DNA from: Niveispirillum sp.
GTDB taxonomy: Bacteria > Pseudomonadota > Alphaproteobacteria > Azospirillales > Azospirillaceae
Assembly: GCF_017996735.1 (NCBI RefSeq)
Contig: NZ_JAGOGJ010000005.1
Location: forward strand, 1-64,000
DNA: 64,000 bases
Reading direction: 5' to 3'
Shown here: positions 17,153 through 26,076 of the stretch, piece after piece
Layout: each line of letters begins with the position of its first letter
How positions within the stretch are numbered: position 1 is the first letter of the stretch
The notes under the pieces: generated by a model
What the model was told of the DNA's origin: nothing
Database searches by the model: none
The model's input: the letters and a program-made list of their open reading frames with translations, nothing else
Translations under genes and position numbers: made by a program

Positions 17153-19360
17153 ATGACGTTCAGGAAGGGCGCGCGGGCAGCACTGGCCCTATCGCTCCTG
17201 GCGGCGACGGCGTTGACATCGCCGGCGGGCGCGCAGGAAGCGATCGAGGAGATCGTGGTCATGGCCCAGCGCCGGGCCCAGAACCTGCAGGAGGTGCCAG
17301 TCTCCGTCACGGCGCTGGGCGGTGAACAGCTTCAGGAAAGCGGCCTGTCCAACAGCCTGGCCATCGGCGACATAGTGCCGAACCTGGAAATCAAGACCTT
17401 CGGCGGCGTGCCGAACATCTTCATCCGCGGCGTCGGCAACAATGATTTCAACTCCTCCTCCGTCGGCCCGGTCAGCATCTATCGCGACGATGTGGCCGTG
17501 GCCTCCACGGGCAGCCAGATCTTCTCGCTGTTCGATCTGGACCGGGTGGAGGTGCTGCGCGGGCCACAGGGCACCCTGTTCGGCAAGAACACGACGGGCG
17601 GAGCCATCGTCTATATCTCCAAGCTGCCCGACGGCGCGCAGGAGGGCTATTTCCGCCTGGGCTATGGCCGCTTCAACCTGTTCGAAGCGGAAGGTGCCGC
17701 CTCCATGCCGCTGGCCGACGGGCTGTCGGCACGGGTGTCGGGCATCCTGCGCCGGCGTGACGGGGAACGGGTGAACCTGGCGACGGACGACCGCGCCATC
17801 GATGTCGATGAAGGGGCGGTGCGCGCCATCCTGCGCTATCACCCGGATGGCGACCATGATGTCGATATCAGGCTGGCCGCCGGCACGGGCCGCGACCGCA
17901 GCGATTACCTTCAGCCCAAGCCTGACGGGCAGATCAACGGCGCCGACCTGTTCGGCTATCGCGATCCCGCGCCGGGCGACGTCAAGATCCTGAATTTCAA
18001 CGGCGACAGCCGCAACCATTCCGACAATGACTGGGTATCGCTGACGGCCTCCTTCAGCCTGTCCGACACCATGTCGCTGAAATCCATCACGGGCTATGAC
18101 AAGGGTGATGTCGATAACCGGGTCGATGTCGATGGCGGGCCCAAACGCATCGACCAGATCAAGTTCGTGACGGGGACGGAACAGAAATCCCAGGAGTTGC
18201 AGGTCGCCTATAATGGCGGCGGCATCCAGGCGCTGATCGGCGCCTTCTATTTCGACGAGGATTTCACCTCCCATTCCGAGGCCGATCTGGTGGGCGAACT
18301 GACCTTCGCCCAGGGGGCCGTGCCCCTGGTCACCGATGCCACCCGCCGCAACAAGAGCTACGCCATCTTCGGGCAGACGACGGTCAATCTGGCCGATGAT
18401 CTGCGCCTGACGGGGGGTGCGCGCTATACCTGGGACAAGGTGGACGCCACGCATCAGGGGCACCTGATCCCCGGCTTCTTCGACGCAAACATCCCGGATG
18501 GTGCGCCCATCGCCCTGGTGCCCTATGCCGCCATGGGCGACACGTTCAAGGCATCCTCCTGGCGTTTGGCCGCCGATTACGACGTGACCAAGGACGTCAT
18601 GGCCTATGGCAGCGTCACACGCGGCTTCAAGTCGGGCAATTTCAATATCGGCATCATCACCAGCGTGGCGGAGCGGACCAAGGTCGATCCGGAATTCCTG
18701 ACCGCCTATGAGGTCGGGTTGAAGACCACCCTGCTGGACCGCCGCCTGCGCGCCAATATCGCGGCCTTCCTCTATGATTACAGCGACCTGCAGGTCCTGT
18801 CGGTGAACCAGCAGGGCAGCGGTGTTCCGACGCTGGGCCTGGACAATGCCGCCGATGCCCGCATCAAGGGCATCGAGCTGGAATTGACGGCCATCCCCGT
18901 TGACGGCCTGGATCTGGGCCTGAATCTGGGCCTGCTGGATGCGCAGTACCGGAATTACACGTCCGGCGCCATCGACCCGGCCACGGGGCGCCCGCGCGAC
19001 TTCTCCGGCAACAAGCTGCCGGGGGCGCCGAAATTCACCCTGTCCAGTTTCGCACAATACAGCACGCCGCTGACCGCCACCTATCACGCCGCTTTCCGGG
19101 CCGAATACAATTATACGGCCAAGAAATACTACAACAACGCCCAGGACGATCTGGTCAGCAGCCGGGGCGGCCATGGTCTGCTGAACCTGCGCGTGGCCCT
19201 GTCGGCACCGGAATCCGACTGGGAACTGGCGCTGTGGGGCCGCAACGTCACCGACAAGGCCTATATCGTCGACGCTACCGACCTGCGCGATTTCGGGCTG
19301 ATCCCGCTTTATTACGGCGAGCGGGCGACCTGGGGCGTCGAATTCACCCAACGTTTCTGA
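17153..19360 (+). CDS. TonB-dependent outer-membrane receptor
   Basis: A 735-residue receptor with GGGAGGAAAT directly before the ATG. Signal peptide LALSLLAATALTSPAGAQ ends near residue 27; TonB box EEIVVMAQRR follows at about 32-41, then the plug with VEVLRGPQGTLFGKNTTGGAIVYI; the chain ends TQRF. It is the first gene of a two-gene unit with a cupin protein 20 bases downstream and is divergent from an AraC regulator, an arrangement typical of substrate-induced uptake. A long open frame runs antisense to most of this gene, which is an effect of high GC and not a gene. Confidence 0.9.
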   Translation: MTFRKGARAALALSLLAATALTSPAGAQEAIEEIVVMAQRRAQNLQEVPVSVTALGGEQLQESGLSNSLAIGDIVPNLEIKTFGGVPNIFIRGVGNNDFNSSSVGPVSIYRDDVAVASTGSQIFSLFDLDRVEVLRGPQGTLFGKNTTGGAIVYISKLPDGAQEGYFRLGYGRFNLFEAEGAASMPLADGLSARVSGILRRRDGERVNLATDDRAIDVDEGAVRAILRYHPDGDHDVDIRLAAGTGRDRSDYLQPKPDGQINGADLFGYRDPAPGDVKILNFNGDSRNHSDNDWVSLTASFSLSDTMSLKSITGYDKGDVDNRVDVDGGPKRIDQIKFVTGTEQKSQELQVAYNGGGIQALIGAFYFDEDFTSHSEADLVGELTFAQGAVPLVTDATRRNKSYAIFGQTTVNLADDLRLTGGARYTWDKVDATHQGHLIPGFFDANIPDGAPIALVPYAAMGDTFKASSWRLAADYDVTKDVMAYGSVTRGFKSGNFNIGIITSVAERTKVDPEFLTAYEVGLKTTLLDRRLRANIAAFLYDYSDLQVLSVNQQGSGVPTLGLDNAADARIKGIELELTAIPVDGLDLGLNLGLLDAQYRNYTSGAIDPATGRPRDFSGNKLPGAPKFTLSSFAQYSTPLTATYHAAFRAEYNYTAKKYYNNAQDDLVSSRGGHGLLNLRVALSAPESDWELALWGRNVTDKAYIVDATDLRDFGLIPLYYGERATWGVEFTQRF

Positions 19361-19380
19361 CCGATGAAAGGACGGGACAC

Positions 19381-19773
19381 ATGTCCACCGATGAAAGCCT
19401 GATCCCGGCGGAGGAAAAGCCCTGGGTGCCGCTGGCCGACGGGATCGATTTCCGCCTGCTGTTCACCAGCCAGGAGACGGGCCGCTGGACCGTGCTGCTG
19501 CGCTGTCAGCCCGGCAGTTCCTTCGGCCGGCACAAACATTACGGGGCCGGGGAATATTTTGTGGTCAAGGGCCGCATGGAATACCGCATGGGCTCGGCCC
19601 TGGCCGGCACCTGGGGCTATGAACCGCTGGGCACCATCCATGAGTGCACCAGCTTCCCGGAATATACCGAACTGCTGTTCACCAACCACGGCCCCGTGAT
19701 GTTCATCGAGGAGGATGGAACCATCCTGTCCATCCTGGACGGTGAATTGCTGCGCAGCCTCTGCCCGCAGTGA
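19381..19773 (+). CDS. Cupin protein (2,4'-dihydroxyacetophenone-dioxygenase-like), copy 1
   Basis: A 130-residue single-domain cupin. The first cupin motif is complete: PGSSFGRHKHYGAGEYFVVKG with His51, His53 and Glu58; a second-motif His87 lies in GTIHECTSF. These four residues would bind one metal, usually Fe or Mn. The size and layout resemble ChrR-like cupins that include 2,4'-dihydroxyacetophenone dioxygenase, an aryl-ketone C-C cleaving enzyme, but sequence alone does not prove that activity. A start at 19381 follows AAAGGACGGG. It lies 20 bases after a TonB receptor gene, so it may act on the imported compound. A distinct cupin of the same type is encoded at 59193, also next to a TonB receptor. 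Confidence 0.7.
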   Translation: MSTDESLIPAEEKPWVPLADGIDFRLLFTSQETGRWTVLLRCQPGSSFGRHKHYGAGEYFVVKGRMEYRMGSALAGTWGYEPLGTIHECTSFPEYTELLFTNHGPVMFIEEDGTILSILDGELLRSLCPQ

Positions 19774-19774
19774 A

Positions 19775-19812
19775 AAAGGGTGGCCGGCGGGGGTTTCCGC
19801 CGGCCACCCTTT
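19775..19812. terminator. Bidirectional terminator
   Basis: Perfect 16-bp stem (19775-19790 with 19797-19812, sequence AAAGGGTGGCCGGCGG) and a 6-nt loop, flanked by A's on the left so that the - strand transcript ends in CCCTTTTT. It separates the cupin gene from the convergent DUF2783 gene. Confidence 0.85.
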
Positions 19813-19813
19813 C

Positions 19814-20008
19814 CTATCCGGCCCGTCCAGCCAGTTCGAGCGCCTGGCGCAGCACGGCGCGGTCGCCGACATGGTTGGCCAGGATCAGGATCAGCCGGGC
19901 GTTCAGCGCCTGGCTGCCGGCATCGTCCCGTCCCTGATGCACCGCCAGCAGTTCGGCATAAAATCCATCCGGGTCCTGGATATTGGGGATGAGGATCAGG
20001 TCTTTCAT
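19814..20008 (-). CDS. Small conserved protein, DUF2783 type
   Basis: A 64-residue protein whose start overlaps the stop of the FAD monooxygenase gene (ATGA). The text PDGFYAELLAVHQGRDDAGSQALNARLILILANHVGDRAVL matches what I know of DUF2783, a short family of unknown function usually found beside flavin monooxygenases of aromatic pathways. It has no signal peptide or membrane segment and is mostly helical. Because it is translated with the monooxygenase, it could be a small subunit or chaperone of it, but that is inference. It is the last gene of the three-gene unit and a strong hairpin follows. Confidence 0.75.
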   Translation of the reverse strand: MKDLILIPNIQDPDGFYAELLAVHQGRDDAGSQALNARLILILANHVGDRAVLRQALELAGRAG

Positions 20009-21585
20009 GTCGGGAACCCCGTGGCCTTGCGGTGGGCGGCGGCGATGGCGGCCGGATCGGGGCGGCGCCAGCGCCCCGCCACATACTGGTCGGGCCGGAA
20101 CAGACAGGCCGATCCCGGCACCATGCCGTACCGCCGGCCGGCGGCACTGTCGGCATCGACAGGCAGAAGCCGGACCCCGTCGGGCAGCGGCCCCTCCCAG
20201 CCAGCGGCCATCAGCACGAAACCGCCGCCCAGCCTGTCCAGCAGCCAGCCATCGTCCAGGGCCGCATCCAAGGTCGGCGATCCCGGCGGCACGCCACCAT
20301 CCCAGCCATCGCGATCGGCGCTGTTCAGCGGCCCGTCCGGGTAGCTGACGGGCATGGACAGCCTGCCGGAATTCACCATGGGCCGTGCAAAGGCACAATG
20401 CCCCGCCAGATCCAGCACGGCATCGCGGAACAGCGTGCTGACCGCCGATTTCGGGGTCAGGAAATCGGTGGAGCGGCTGGAATTCAGGATATTCTCGTCC
20501 GCCGTGATGATGGCTTCATGGTTGTAGCTGTCCAGCAGTCCCGGCCCCGCCAGCCCGCGCAGAACGAGATCCAGCTTCCAGCCCAGATTGTCGATATCGG
20601 CCAGCCCACCATTGCAGCCCCGCGCCCCGAAGGGGGAGACCAGATGCGCGCTGTCACCGGCAAAGACCACACGCCCATGCAGGAAGCGCCGCATCCGCCG
20701 GCATTGAAAGGTGTAAAGGCTGGTCCAGACAAGCTCGTAATCCACGCCGTCGCCCAGCATGGCCGACACCAGACGGCGGACATTGGCGGGGTCCAGCGCC
20801 TTTTCCCGGTCGATGTTCCAGCCAAGCTGGAAATCCAGCCGCCAGACATCATCGGGCTGCCGGTGCAGCAGCGCCGACTGGCCGGGATTGAAGGGCGGGT
20901 CGAACCAGAACCAGCGTTCCGCCGGCCGGTCGCCCGCCATGCGGATATCGGCAATCAGGAAGTGATCCTCGAACACCCTTCCGTCAAAATCCAGGCCCAG
21001 CAGCGACCGCACCGACGACCGGTTGCCGTCGCAGGCGATCAGCCAGCCGGCGCGCAGCCCATAGGTCCCCTGCCCCGCCGCCACGGTCAGGCTGACACCA
21101 TCATCATCGGGCAGGACGCCGGTGACATCATGGCCCCAGCGGATATCGACATTGGGCAGGGCCGCCACGGCCCGCCACAGATATTCCTCCACATGATATT
21201 GCTGGATATTGACGAAGCCCGGCCGTTTCTGCCCCTTCACGGGCAGCATGTCGAACTGGTAAAGCGGGTCGGCGGCGTCGCGGCGGAACACCTTGCCGAC
21301 ATTCCAGACCACGCCCTTGTCCGTGATGGCGTCCCCCACCCCCAGCCGGTCAAAAATATCCAGGGATCGCTTGGAAAAGCAGATGGCCTTGGACCCGGCC
21401 GGGATAAAATCCAGCCGGTTCAGCACCACGACCCGGTGCCCGCGCCGGCCCAGGTCCAGCGCCATGGCCAGACCCACGGGACCCGCGCCCACAATGACGA
21501 TGGGAACCGGCCCGGCATCACCGGGGCCGGGTGGCGGGCTGGCCGGCATGGGCCGCCAGACGGGGATATTGCCTTGCGTCGCCAT
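20005..21585 (-). CDS. FAD-dependent aromatic-ring monooxygenase (MhpA-like)
   Basis: A 526-residue class A flavoprotein monooxygenase. The FAD/NADPH fingerprints are present: VPIVIVGAGPVGLAMALDLG near residue 28, a middle region with ACDGNRSSVR, and VVFAGDSAHLVSPFGARGCNGGLADIDNLGWKL. It resembles 3-(3-hydroxyphenyl)propionate hydroxylase and related enzymes that hydroxylate a phenolic ring next to an existing hydroxyl using NAD(P)H and oxygen. It lies between an MBL-fold protein gene (3 bases upstream) and DUF2783 (overlapping). The ring-cleavage enzyme it would feed is not in this unit; the extradiol dioxygenase at 31429 could serve, but this is unproven. Confidence 0.85.
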   Translation of the reverse strand: MATQGNIPVWRPMPASPPPGPGDAGPVPIVIVGAGPVGLAMALDLGRRGHRVVVLNRLDFIPAGSKAICFSKRSLDIFDRLGVGDAITDKGVVWNVGKVFRRDAADPLYQFDMLPVKGQKRPGFVNIQQYHVEEYLWRAVAALPNVDIRWGHDVTGVLPDDDGVSLTVAAGQGTYGLRAGWLIACDGNRSSVRSLLGLDFDGRVFEDHFLIADIRMAGDRPAERWFWFDPPFNPGQSALLHRQPDDVWRLDFQLGWNIDREKALDPANVRRLVSAMLGDGVDYELVWTSLYTFQCRRMRRFLHGRVVFAGDSAHLVSPFGARGCNGGLADIDNLGWKLDLVLRGLAGPGLLDSYNHEAIITADENILNSSRSTDFLTPKSAVSTLFRDAVLDLAGHCAFARPMVNSGRLSMPVSYPDGPLNSADRDGWDGGVPPGSPTLDAALDDGWLLDRLGGGFVLMAAGWEGPLPDGVRLLPVDADSAAGRRYGMVPGSACLFRPDQYVAGRWRRPDPAAIAAAHRKATGFPT

Positions 21586-21588
21586 GGC

Positions 21589-22548
21589 TCACCCCTGCAA
21601 CTGGGCCCAGACGGCGCGGTCGCGTTCCATGGTCCAGACGCGCGGCCAGTCGATGCCGTCCATCTCATCCCACAGGCGCTGCACATTGAAGGGCAGGCAA
21701 TGTTCGAAGATGGGCCAGTGGCCGAATTGCGGGGCCAGTGCCTTGTGCGTTGCCTCGAACGCCTGCTTCAGGGTGCCGCCCGCCGCATGCACGGGGCCGA
21801 CATTGTCGATCATGCCCCGCAGGAAGCCGCGCGTCTGCTCGATGGCGGCATTCACAGCCTCCGGCCCACGCGCCACGGCACCGCGACCGCCGACCAGCAT
21901 GTCGGCATTGAATGCCTTCACCCGGTCCAGCGGGGCGCCCGCCCAGTCCATATGGAAGGCATCGCCGGTATAAAGGGCCGCTTCCGCCTCCACCAGATCA
22001 CCGGCGAACAGGCTTTTCGACTTGCCGTGCCAGGCCACGATATCGCCCGCCGTATGGCCGCGCCCGCAGAAGCGCAGTTCCAGCGTGCCGCGCGATCCGC
22101 CCAGATCGATCTCCACGCCATTGTCGAAGGACAGGTCGGGGAAGGTCAGGCCGGGGATTTCGTCAGCCCCCTTGAACAGGCGCGGCATGCGGCCCTGCTC
22201 GCTGTCCCAATCCTCCTTGCCGCGTTCCAGGATCAGGGTGCGGGTGGGCGCGCTGGCCAGCACGATCTGCGCCCCGAAACCCGCCGCCCCCAGGGCGCGC
22301 ACGGCATGGTAATGGGTCAGCACCAGATAGCGGACCGGCTTGTCCGTATGCTCGCGCAGCCTGGCCAGCCAGTCGCGCGCCGCCGACGGGGTGGCACGGG
22401 CATCGATGCAGACCAGGAAATCCTCGCCTTCCACCGCGCCGACATTCGGGTCACCTTCCGCCGTCAGGGCATAGACCCCGTCCGACAGCACTTCCAGCGT
22501 CTCCTGCTTCTCCGCCAGATCGGCGGAGGATGCGAAGGCCTTGGACAT
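21589..22548 (-). CDS. MBL-fold hydrolase-like protein with degenerate metal site
   Basis: A 319-residue protein with the metallo-beta-lactamase fold: NVGAVEGEDFLVCIDA, LVLTHYHAVRALGA, GRGHTAGDIVAWH and SLFAGDLVEAEAA are at the expected places. However, the metal motif HxHxDH reads His79-Tyr-His81-Ala-Val-Arg, so the Asp and third residue His are absent, and the last His loop (usually PGH) reads GGRGAV. Only one of the two standard metal sites could be built. The start at 22548 has GGAGGAAAC. It is the first gene of the unit with the FAD monooxygenase and DUF2783. It may be a hydrolase of an aromatic-pathway intermediate with a changed mechanism, or a non-catalytic binding protein. Confidence 0.75.
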   Translation of the reverse strand: MSKAFASSADLAEKQETLEVLSDGVYALTAEGDPNVGAVEGEDFLVCIDARATPSAARDWLARLREHTDKPVRYLVLTHYHAVRALGAAGFGAQIVLASAPTRTLILERGKEDWDSEQGRMPRLFKGADEIPGLTFPDLSFDNGVEIDLGGSRGTLELRFCGRGHTAGDIVAWHGKSKSLFAGDLVEAEAALYTGDAFHMDWAGAPLDRVKAFNADMLVGGRGAVARGPEAVNAAIEQTRGFLRGMIDNVGPVHAAGGTLKQAFEATHKALAPQFGHWPIFEHCLPFNVQRLWDEMDGIDWPRVWTMERDRAVWAQLQG

Positions 22549-22620
22549 TGTTTCCTCCTGGTTGATTTCATGGGGACGCCTGTCCCTTGCCCCAACAATA
22601 GGGCTGGCGAACGATGTGTC

Positions 22621-22642
22621 CTGTCACCGAATTGGGTGACAG
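22621..22642. promoter_or_regulatory. Palindromic candidate operator between MBL/monooxygenase and LuxR genes
   Basis: CTGTCACC (22621-22628) and its exact complement GGTGACAG (22635-22642) with a 6-base centre; extended over 22 bp, ten of eleven pairs match. It sits in the middle of the 151-base gap between divergent genes, a typical place for the site of the LuxR-type regulator encoded next door. Confidence 0.55.
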
Positions 22643-22699
22643 AGCGTCCGGTCGGTGATAGCCATGAAGATGGACCGGCCGCCCGGAGAGCACGCCGCC

Positions 22700-23428
22700 A
22701 TGTACGATCTTCCCCCCGACCGCATTGCCGGCCTGATCGACGCCATCGGCGGCGACAGTCTGGCGCCGCGCCTGCTGGATGCGGCGAGCGCCCTGATGCC
22801 GGCGGTGGAGATTTTCGCCTATGCGGGTCGTGACGGCACGCCACCACGGCCCCTGCTGTCGCACGGGCTGGACGGGCAGGCCCAGGGCCGGGTGCGCTCC
22901 TTCGCCAGCCATTTCCACATCGCCGACCCCCTGCGCGACACCCGGGCCCGCACGCCGCGCGGCGGCAGTTTCGCCACCCGCATCGCCACCAGCCAGATCG
23001 GGCGCGGCGATTATCGCTGGCAATGTTTCGAACGGCCCGGCTTCGCCGAGAAGCTGTGTTTCGGCTGGCGCGACGGGGCGGAAGATTATGTGCTGAATTT
23101 CTATCTGACGGCGCCGGCACCGGCGGACATGGCCGCCCTCAACGGTTTCGGCAGCCTGTGCATGGGCATGCTGCTGCGCCATGCCGCCACGGAGCAGGGC
23201 CGTGCGCGGCCCCTGGCCGACCGGCTGGCGGACCGGATGGCAATGTCCCATCCCACCCTGACGGACCGTGAACGCGCCGTCGCCGCCCGGCTTCTGGCCG
23301 GCCGGACGGCCGAACAGGCGGCGGCGGAACTGGGCATCAGCATCAACAGCCTGGCCACCTACCGCCGCCGTGCCTGCGCCCGGCTTGGCATCGCCAGCCT
23401 GTCGGAACTGCTGGACGACCTGCTGTAG
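22700..23428 (+). CDS. LuxR-type transcriptional regulator
   Basis: A 242-residue regulator with a C-terminal LuxR helix-turn-helix: LTDRERAVAARLLAGRTAEQAAAELGISINSLATYRRRACARLG, the classical arrangement with the recognition helix in the SINSLATYRRRA part. The N-terminal 160 residues have no motif I can name and probably form a ligand- or protein-sensing domain; they do not show an acyl-homoserine-lactone-binding pattern. I chose the ATG at 22700 because GGAGAG lies 9 bases upstream; ATGs at 22664 and 22670 and a GTG at 22655 are possible. It is divergent from the MBL / FAD monooxygenase / DUF2783 unit, which it most likely regulates. Confidence 0.8.
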   Translation: MYDLPPDRIAGLIDAIGGDSLAPRLLDAASALMPAVEIFAYAGRDGTPPRPLLSHGLDGQAQGRVRSFASHFHIADPLRDTRARTPRGGSFATRIATSQIGRGDYRWQCFERPGFAEKLCFGWRDGAEDYVLNFYLTAPAPADMAALNGFGSLCMGMLLRHAATEQGRARPLADRLADRMAMSHPTLTDRERAVAARLLAGRTAEQAAAELGISINSLATYRRRACARLGIASLSELLDDLL

Positions 23429-23473
23429 GGACCGGCGGCGGAAGTCAATGGCGGATGGTTGGGGGCGGTTTAG

Positions 23474-23625
23474 CCCTCACCCTCCCATCGCCTGACAGCG
23501 ATGGGCCCCTCCCTCTCCCACTGGCGTGGGCGAGGGGCGGAACTTCACGTTGCACCTGATTTCGTCCCTCGCCCGCTTGCGGGAGAGGGAGGGGCCCGCC
23601 CGCGCAGCGGGTGGGAGGGTGAGGG
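23474..23625. repeat. CCCTCACCCTCCC intergenic palindromic repeat, copy 1
   Basis: Begins CCCTCACCCTCCC and ends with its complement GGGAGGGTGAGGG, with internal GGCCCCTCCCTCTCCC and its complement, forming a large imperfect hairpin. It lies between the convergent LuxR gene and the thiolase gene. Two more copies are at 28515 and 56090. This type of repeat is widespread in proteobacterial genomes. Confidence 0.85.
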
Positions 23626-23659
23626 AACCACGCCGACCAAGTTTCCCCGAACAACAACC

Positions 23660-24844
23660 TCAGAATATCTCAAACAATCCCGCCGCCCCCATGCCGCCAC
23701 CGACACACATGGTGACCACACCCCATTTCACGCCGCGCCGTTTGCCCTCGATCAGCAGATGGCCCGCCATGCGTGACCCGCTCATTCCATAGGGATGGCC
23801 GACGGAGATGGCGCCCCCATCGACATTCAGCCGGGCCGGGTCGATGCCCAGCCGGTCGCGGCAATAAAGGACCTGAACCGCAAACGCCTCGTTCAGTTCC
23901 CAGATGCCGATATCGTCGGTCTTCAGCCCGTGACGGGCCAGAAGGCGGGGCACGGCGAAGACGGGGCCGATGCCCATTTCGTCCGGTTCACACCCCGCCA
24001 CCGCCAGCCCGCGCAGGGCGCCCAGCGGCGTCAGCCCGCGCTGTTCGGCCAACTTCGCCTCCATCACCACACAGGCGCTGGCCCCATCCGAAAGCTGGCT
24101 GGCATTGCCGGCCGTGATCACGGCGCCGGGGCCGCGCACGGGCTTCAGTGACGCCAGATCGTCCAGGCTGGTGCCGGGCCGGTTGCCCTCATCCTTCGAT
24201 AGAAGGATATCGCGGTGGCTGACCTCGCCCGTTTCCTTGTCGGTCACGGCCATACGCGCGTCCATGGGCACGATTTCCGCATCGAAGCGGCCGGCCGCCT
24301 GTGCCGCAGCCGTGCGGCGCTGGCTTTCCAAGGCATAGGCGTCCTGTGCCGCGCGGTCGATGCCGTAACGCGCCGCCACCACCTCCGCCGTGTCCAGCAT
24401 CGACATATAGATGGCGGGCGCCACCGCGCGCACCGCCGGGTCCTCGGCCCGGTACAGGTTCAGCCTGTCATTCTGGACCAGACTGATGCTTTCCACCCCG
24501 CCGCCGATGGCGACGGGCACGCGGTCGAACAGAACGCGCTGGGTGGCGGTGGCCAGGGCCTGCAGACCCGAACTGCATTCCCGCACCGTGACCAGCCCGG
24601 CGGCATTCACCGGCAATCCCGCCAGCAGCGCCGATTGCCGCGCGATATTGCCACCCGTGGACCCCTGCGGCAGGGCGCAGCCCAGAATGACATCCTCCAC
24701 CTCCCCCGGCTCCACACCGGCCCGCGCCACGGCATGGCGGATGGCATGGGCGGCCAGCGCCTGACCCTGGGTGTCGTTGAAGGCCCCGCGATAGGCCCGG
24801 CCGATGGGCGTGCGGGCGGTGGAAACGATGACGGCGTCACGCAT
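23660..24844 (-). CDS. Thiolase (acetyl-CoA acetyltransferase type)
   Basis: A 394-residue thiolase, the normal length. The nucleophile Cys90 is in [12 protein letters not shown], followed by GGGVESIS, the late His in [12 protein letters not shown] and the second Cys in [11 protein letters not shown]. The start at 24844 is chosen because GAGGAAT lies just before it; an in-frame ATG at 24856 overlaps the stop of the upstream gene. It would cleave a 3-ketoacyl-CoA with CoA to acetyl-CoA and a shortened acyl-CoA (or the reverse). As last gene of the dioxygenase operon it suggests that a side chain or ring-cleavage product is finished by beta-oxidation after activation by the operon's CoA ligase. 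Confidence 0.9.
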   Translation of the reverse strand: MRDAVIVSTARTPIGRAYRGAFNDTQGQALAAHAIRHAVARAGVEPGEVEDVILGCALPQGSTGGNIARQSALLAGLPVNAAGLVTVRECSSGLQALATATQRVLFDRVPVAIGGGVESISLVQNDRLNLYRAEDPAVRAVAPAIYMSMLDTAEVVAARYGIDRAAQDAYALESQRRTAAAQAAGRFDAEIVPMDARMAVTDKETGEVSHRDILLSKDEGNRPGTSLDDLASLKPVRGPGAVITAGNASQLSDGASACVVMEAKLAEQRGLTPLGALRGLAVAGCEPDEMGIGPVFAVPRLLARHGLKTDDIGIWELNEAFAVQVLYCRDRLGIDPARLNVDGGAISVGHPYGMSGSRMAGHLLIEGKRRGVKWGVVTMCVGGGMGAAGLFEIF

Positions 24845-24852
24845 GCTATTCC

Positions 24853-26076
24853 TCATGATTTCGGCAGGGCCGCCACGGCGCGGCGCAGATGGAAGCCGGG
24901 ATCGGCCAGTTGGTCCGCCGCGATGGCGGCACGGGCAGTCACCAGCCGCCGCAACGCCGCCATGTCGCCCGGCGCATTGATGCTTGTGGCGCCATTGATG
25001 TGCCCATCGACCAGATGGATGGTGGCAAAGGCGCCCTGCGGATCGCCGCGCACAACCATTTCCCCTGTTGTGGCGTCGCCACAGGCCTGCAGGGTCAGGT
25101 CATACTGGTCCGACCAGAACCAGGGGGCATCGGCATGGGGCTGGTCGCGGCCCAGAAGGCTGGCGGCAGTGGCCAGGGCCTGGTTCTGGGCATTGGCCCA
25201 GGTCTCCACCCGCGACCAGCGCCCATGCCAGCGGCTCCATTGGCTGGCGACATCGCCGATGGCGAAGATGCCGGGCTGCGCCGTGCGACCCTGTGCATCG
25301 ACACGGATGCCATCGGCATCGGCGATGCCCAGCGGCAGGGCCAGATCGATGCACGGTTCCACCCCGATCCCGATCAGGACCAGATCGGCGGGCAGCACCC
25401 GGCCATCATCCAGAATGACGCCCCCGTCCGCCATCCCCACCGCCTGCCGCCCGACATGCAAGCCCACCCCCGCCAGCGCGTGGCGGGCCGACAGGCGCCC
25501 GGCCACCAGGGGCGGCACGGCGCGGGACAGCAGGCGGGGGGCCGCCTCCACCAGATCGACCGAACAGCCTTGTTTCATCGCGGCGGCGGCCACTTCCAGC
25601 CCGATGACCCCACCGCCCAGCACGGCCAGACGCAGGCCCGGCCGCAGGCGGCGACGCAGGTCCAGCGCATCCTCCACCGTGCGCAGATAAAGGACGGGCA
25701 CCGGCCCCGCTTCCAGCAGCGGCAAGCGGCGGGGTCTGGTCCCCGTGGCGAAGACCAGCCGGTCCCAGCGCAGCACTTGTCCATCGGCCAGGGTGACCGA
25801 CCGCGACGCGGCATCCACCCCCGTCGCCGCCATTCCCGTCAGCAGGCGGATGCCCGCCATCCCCCACCCGGCCACGGGTTTGATGGGTGTCAGCGACGCG
25901 CCGGGGTCCAGCAGCATCTCCTTGGACAATTGCGGGCGTTCATAAGGCGGATGGGCCTCCGCCCCCACCAGCGTGACGGGGCCGGTATGGCCGCCGTCGC
26001 GCAGGGCTTCCGCCAGACGGGCGCCGGCCTGACCGGCGCCCAGGATCACGATACGGTCATCCATCACGGCCGGCAT
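24853..26076 (-). CDS. FAD/NAD-linked ferredoxin reductase
   Basis: A 407-residue reductase of the type that passes electrons from NADH to a Rieske ferredoxin. Two dinucleotide-binding motifs are visible: [17 protein letters not shown] at the N-terminus (FAD) and [18 protein letters not shown] near 150 (NADH), with [14 protein letters not shown] and GIFAIGDVA as further FAD contacts. It overlaps the TonB receptor stop by one base (TGATG). In the operon it completes the three-component dioxygenase with the alpha/beta oxygenase (33181-35047) and the ferredoxin (30245). Alternative start 12 bases downstream (MDDRIVILG). Confidence 0.9.
   Translation of the reverse strand: MPAVMDDRIVILGAGQAGARLAEALRDGGHTGPVTLVGAEAHPPYERPQLSKEMLLDPGASLTPIKPVAGWGMAGIRLLTGMAATGVDAASRSVTLADGQVLRWDRLVFATGTRPRRLPLLEAGPVPVLYLRTVEDALDLRRRLRPGLRLAVLGGGVIGLEVAAAAMKQGCSVDLVEAAPRLLSRAVPPLVAGRLSARHALAGVGLHVGRQAVGMADGGVILDDGRVLPADLVLIGIGVEPCIDLALPLGIADADGIRVDAQGRTAQPGIFAIGDVASQWSRWHGRWSRVETWANAQNQALATAASLLGRDQPHADAPWFWSDQYDLTLQACGDATTGEMVVRGDPQGAFATIHLVDGHINGATSINAPGDMAALRRLVTARAAIAADQLADPGFHLRRAVAALPKS

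Noticed and set aside
17189..19351. Open frame of 720 codons antisense to the TonB receptor at 17153
   Set aside because: Low-complexity composition, no motif; the sense gene has signal peptide, TonB box and plug motif.
20032..22833. Open frame of 933 codons on the + strand
   Set aside because: Antisense to the FAD monooxygenase and MBL-fold genes, whose motifs are clear.
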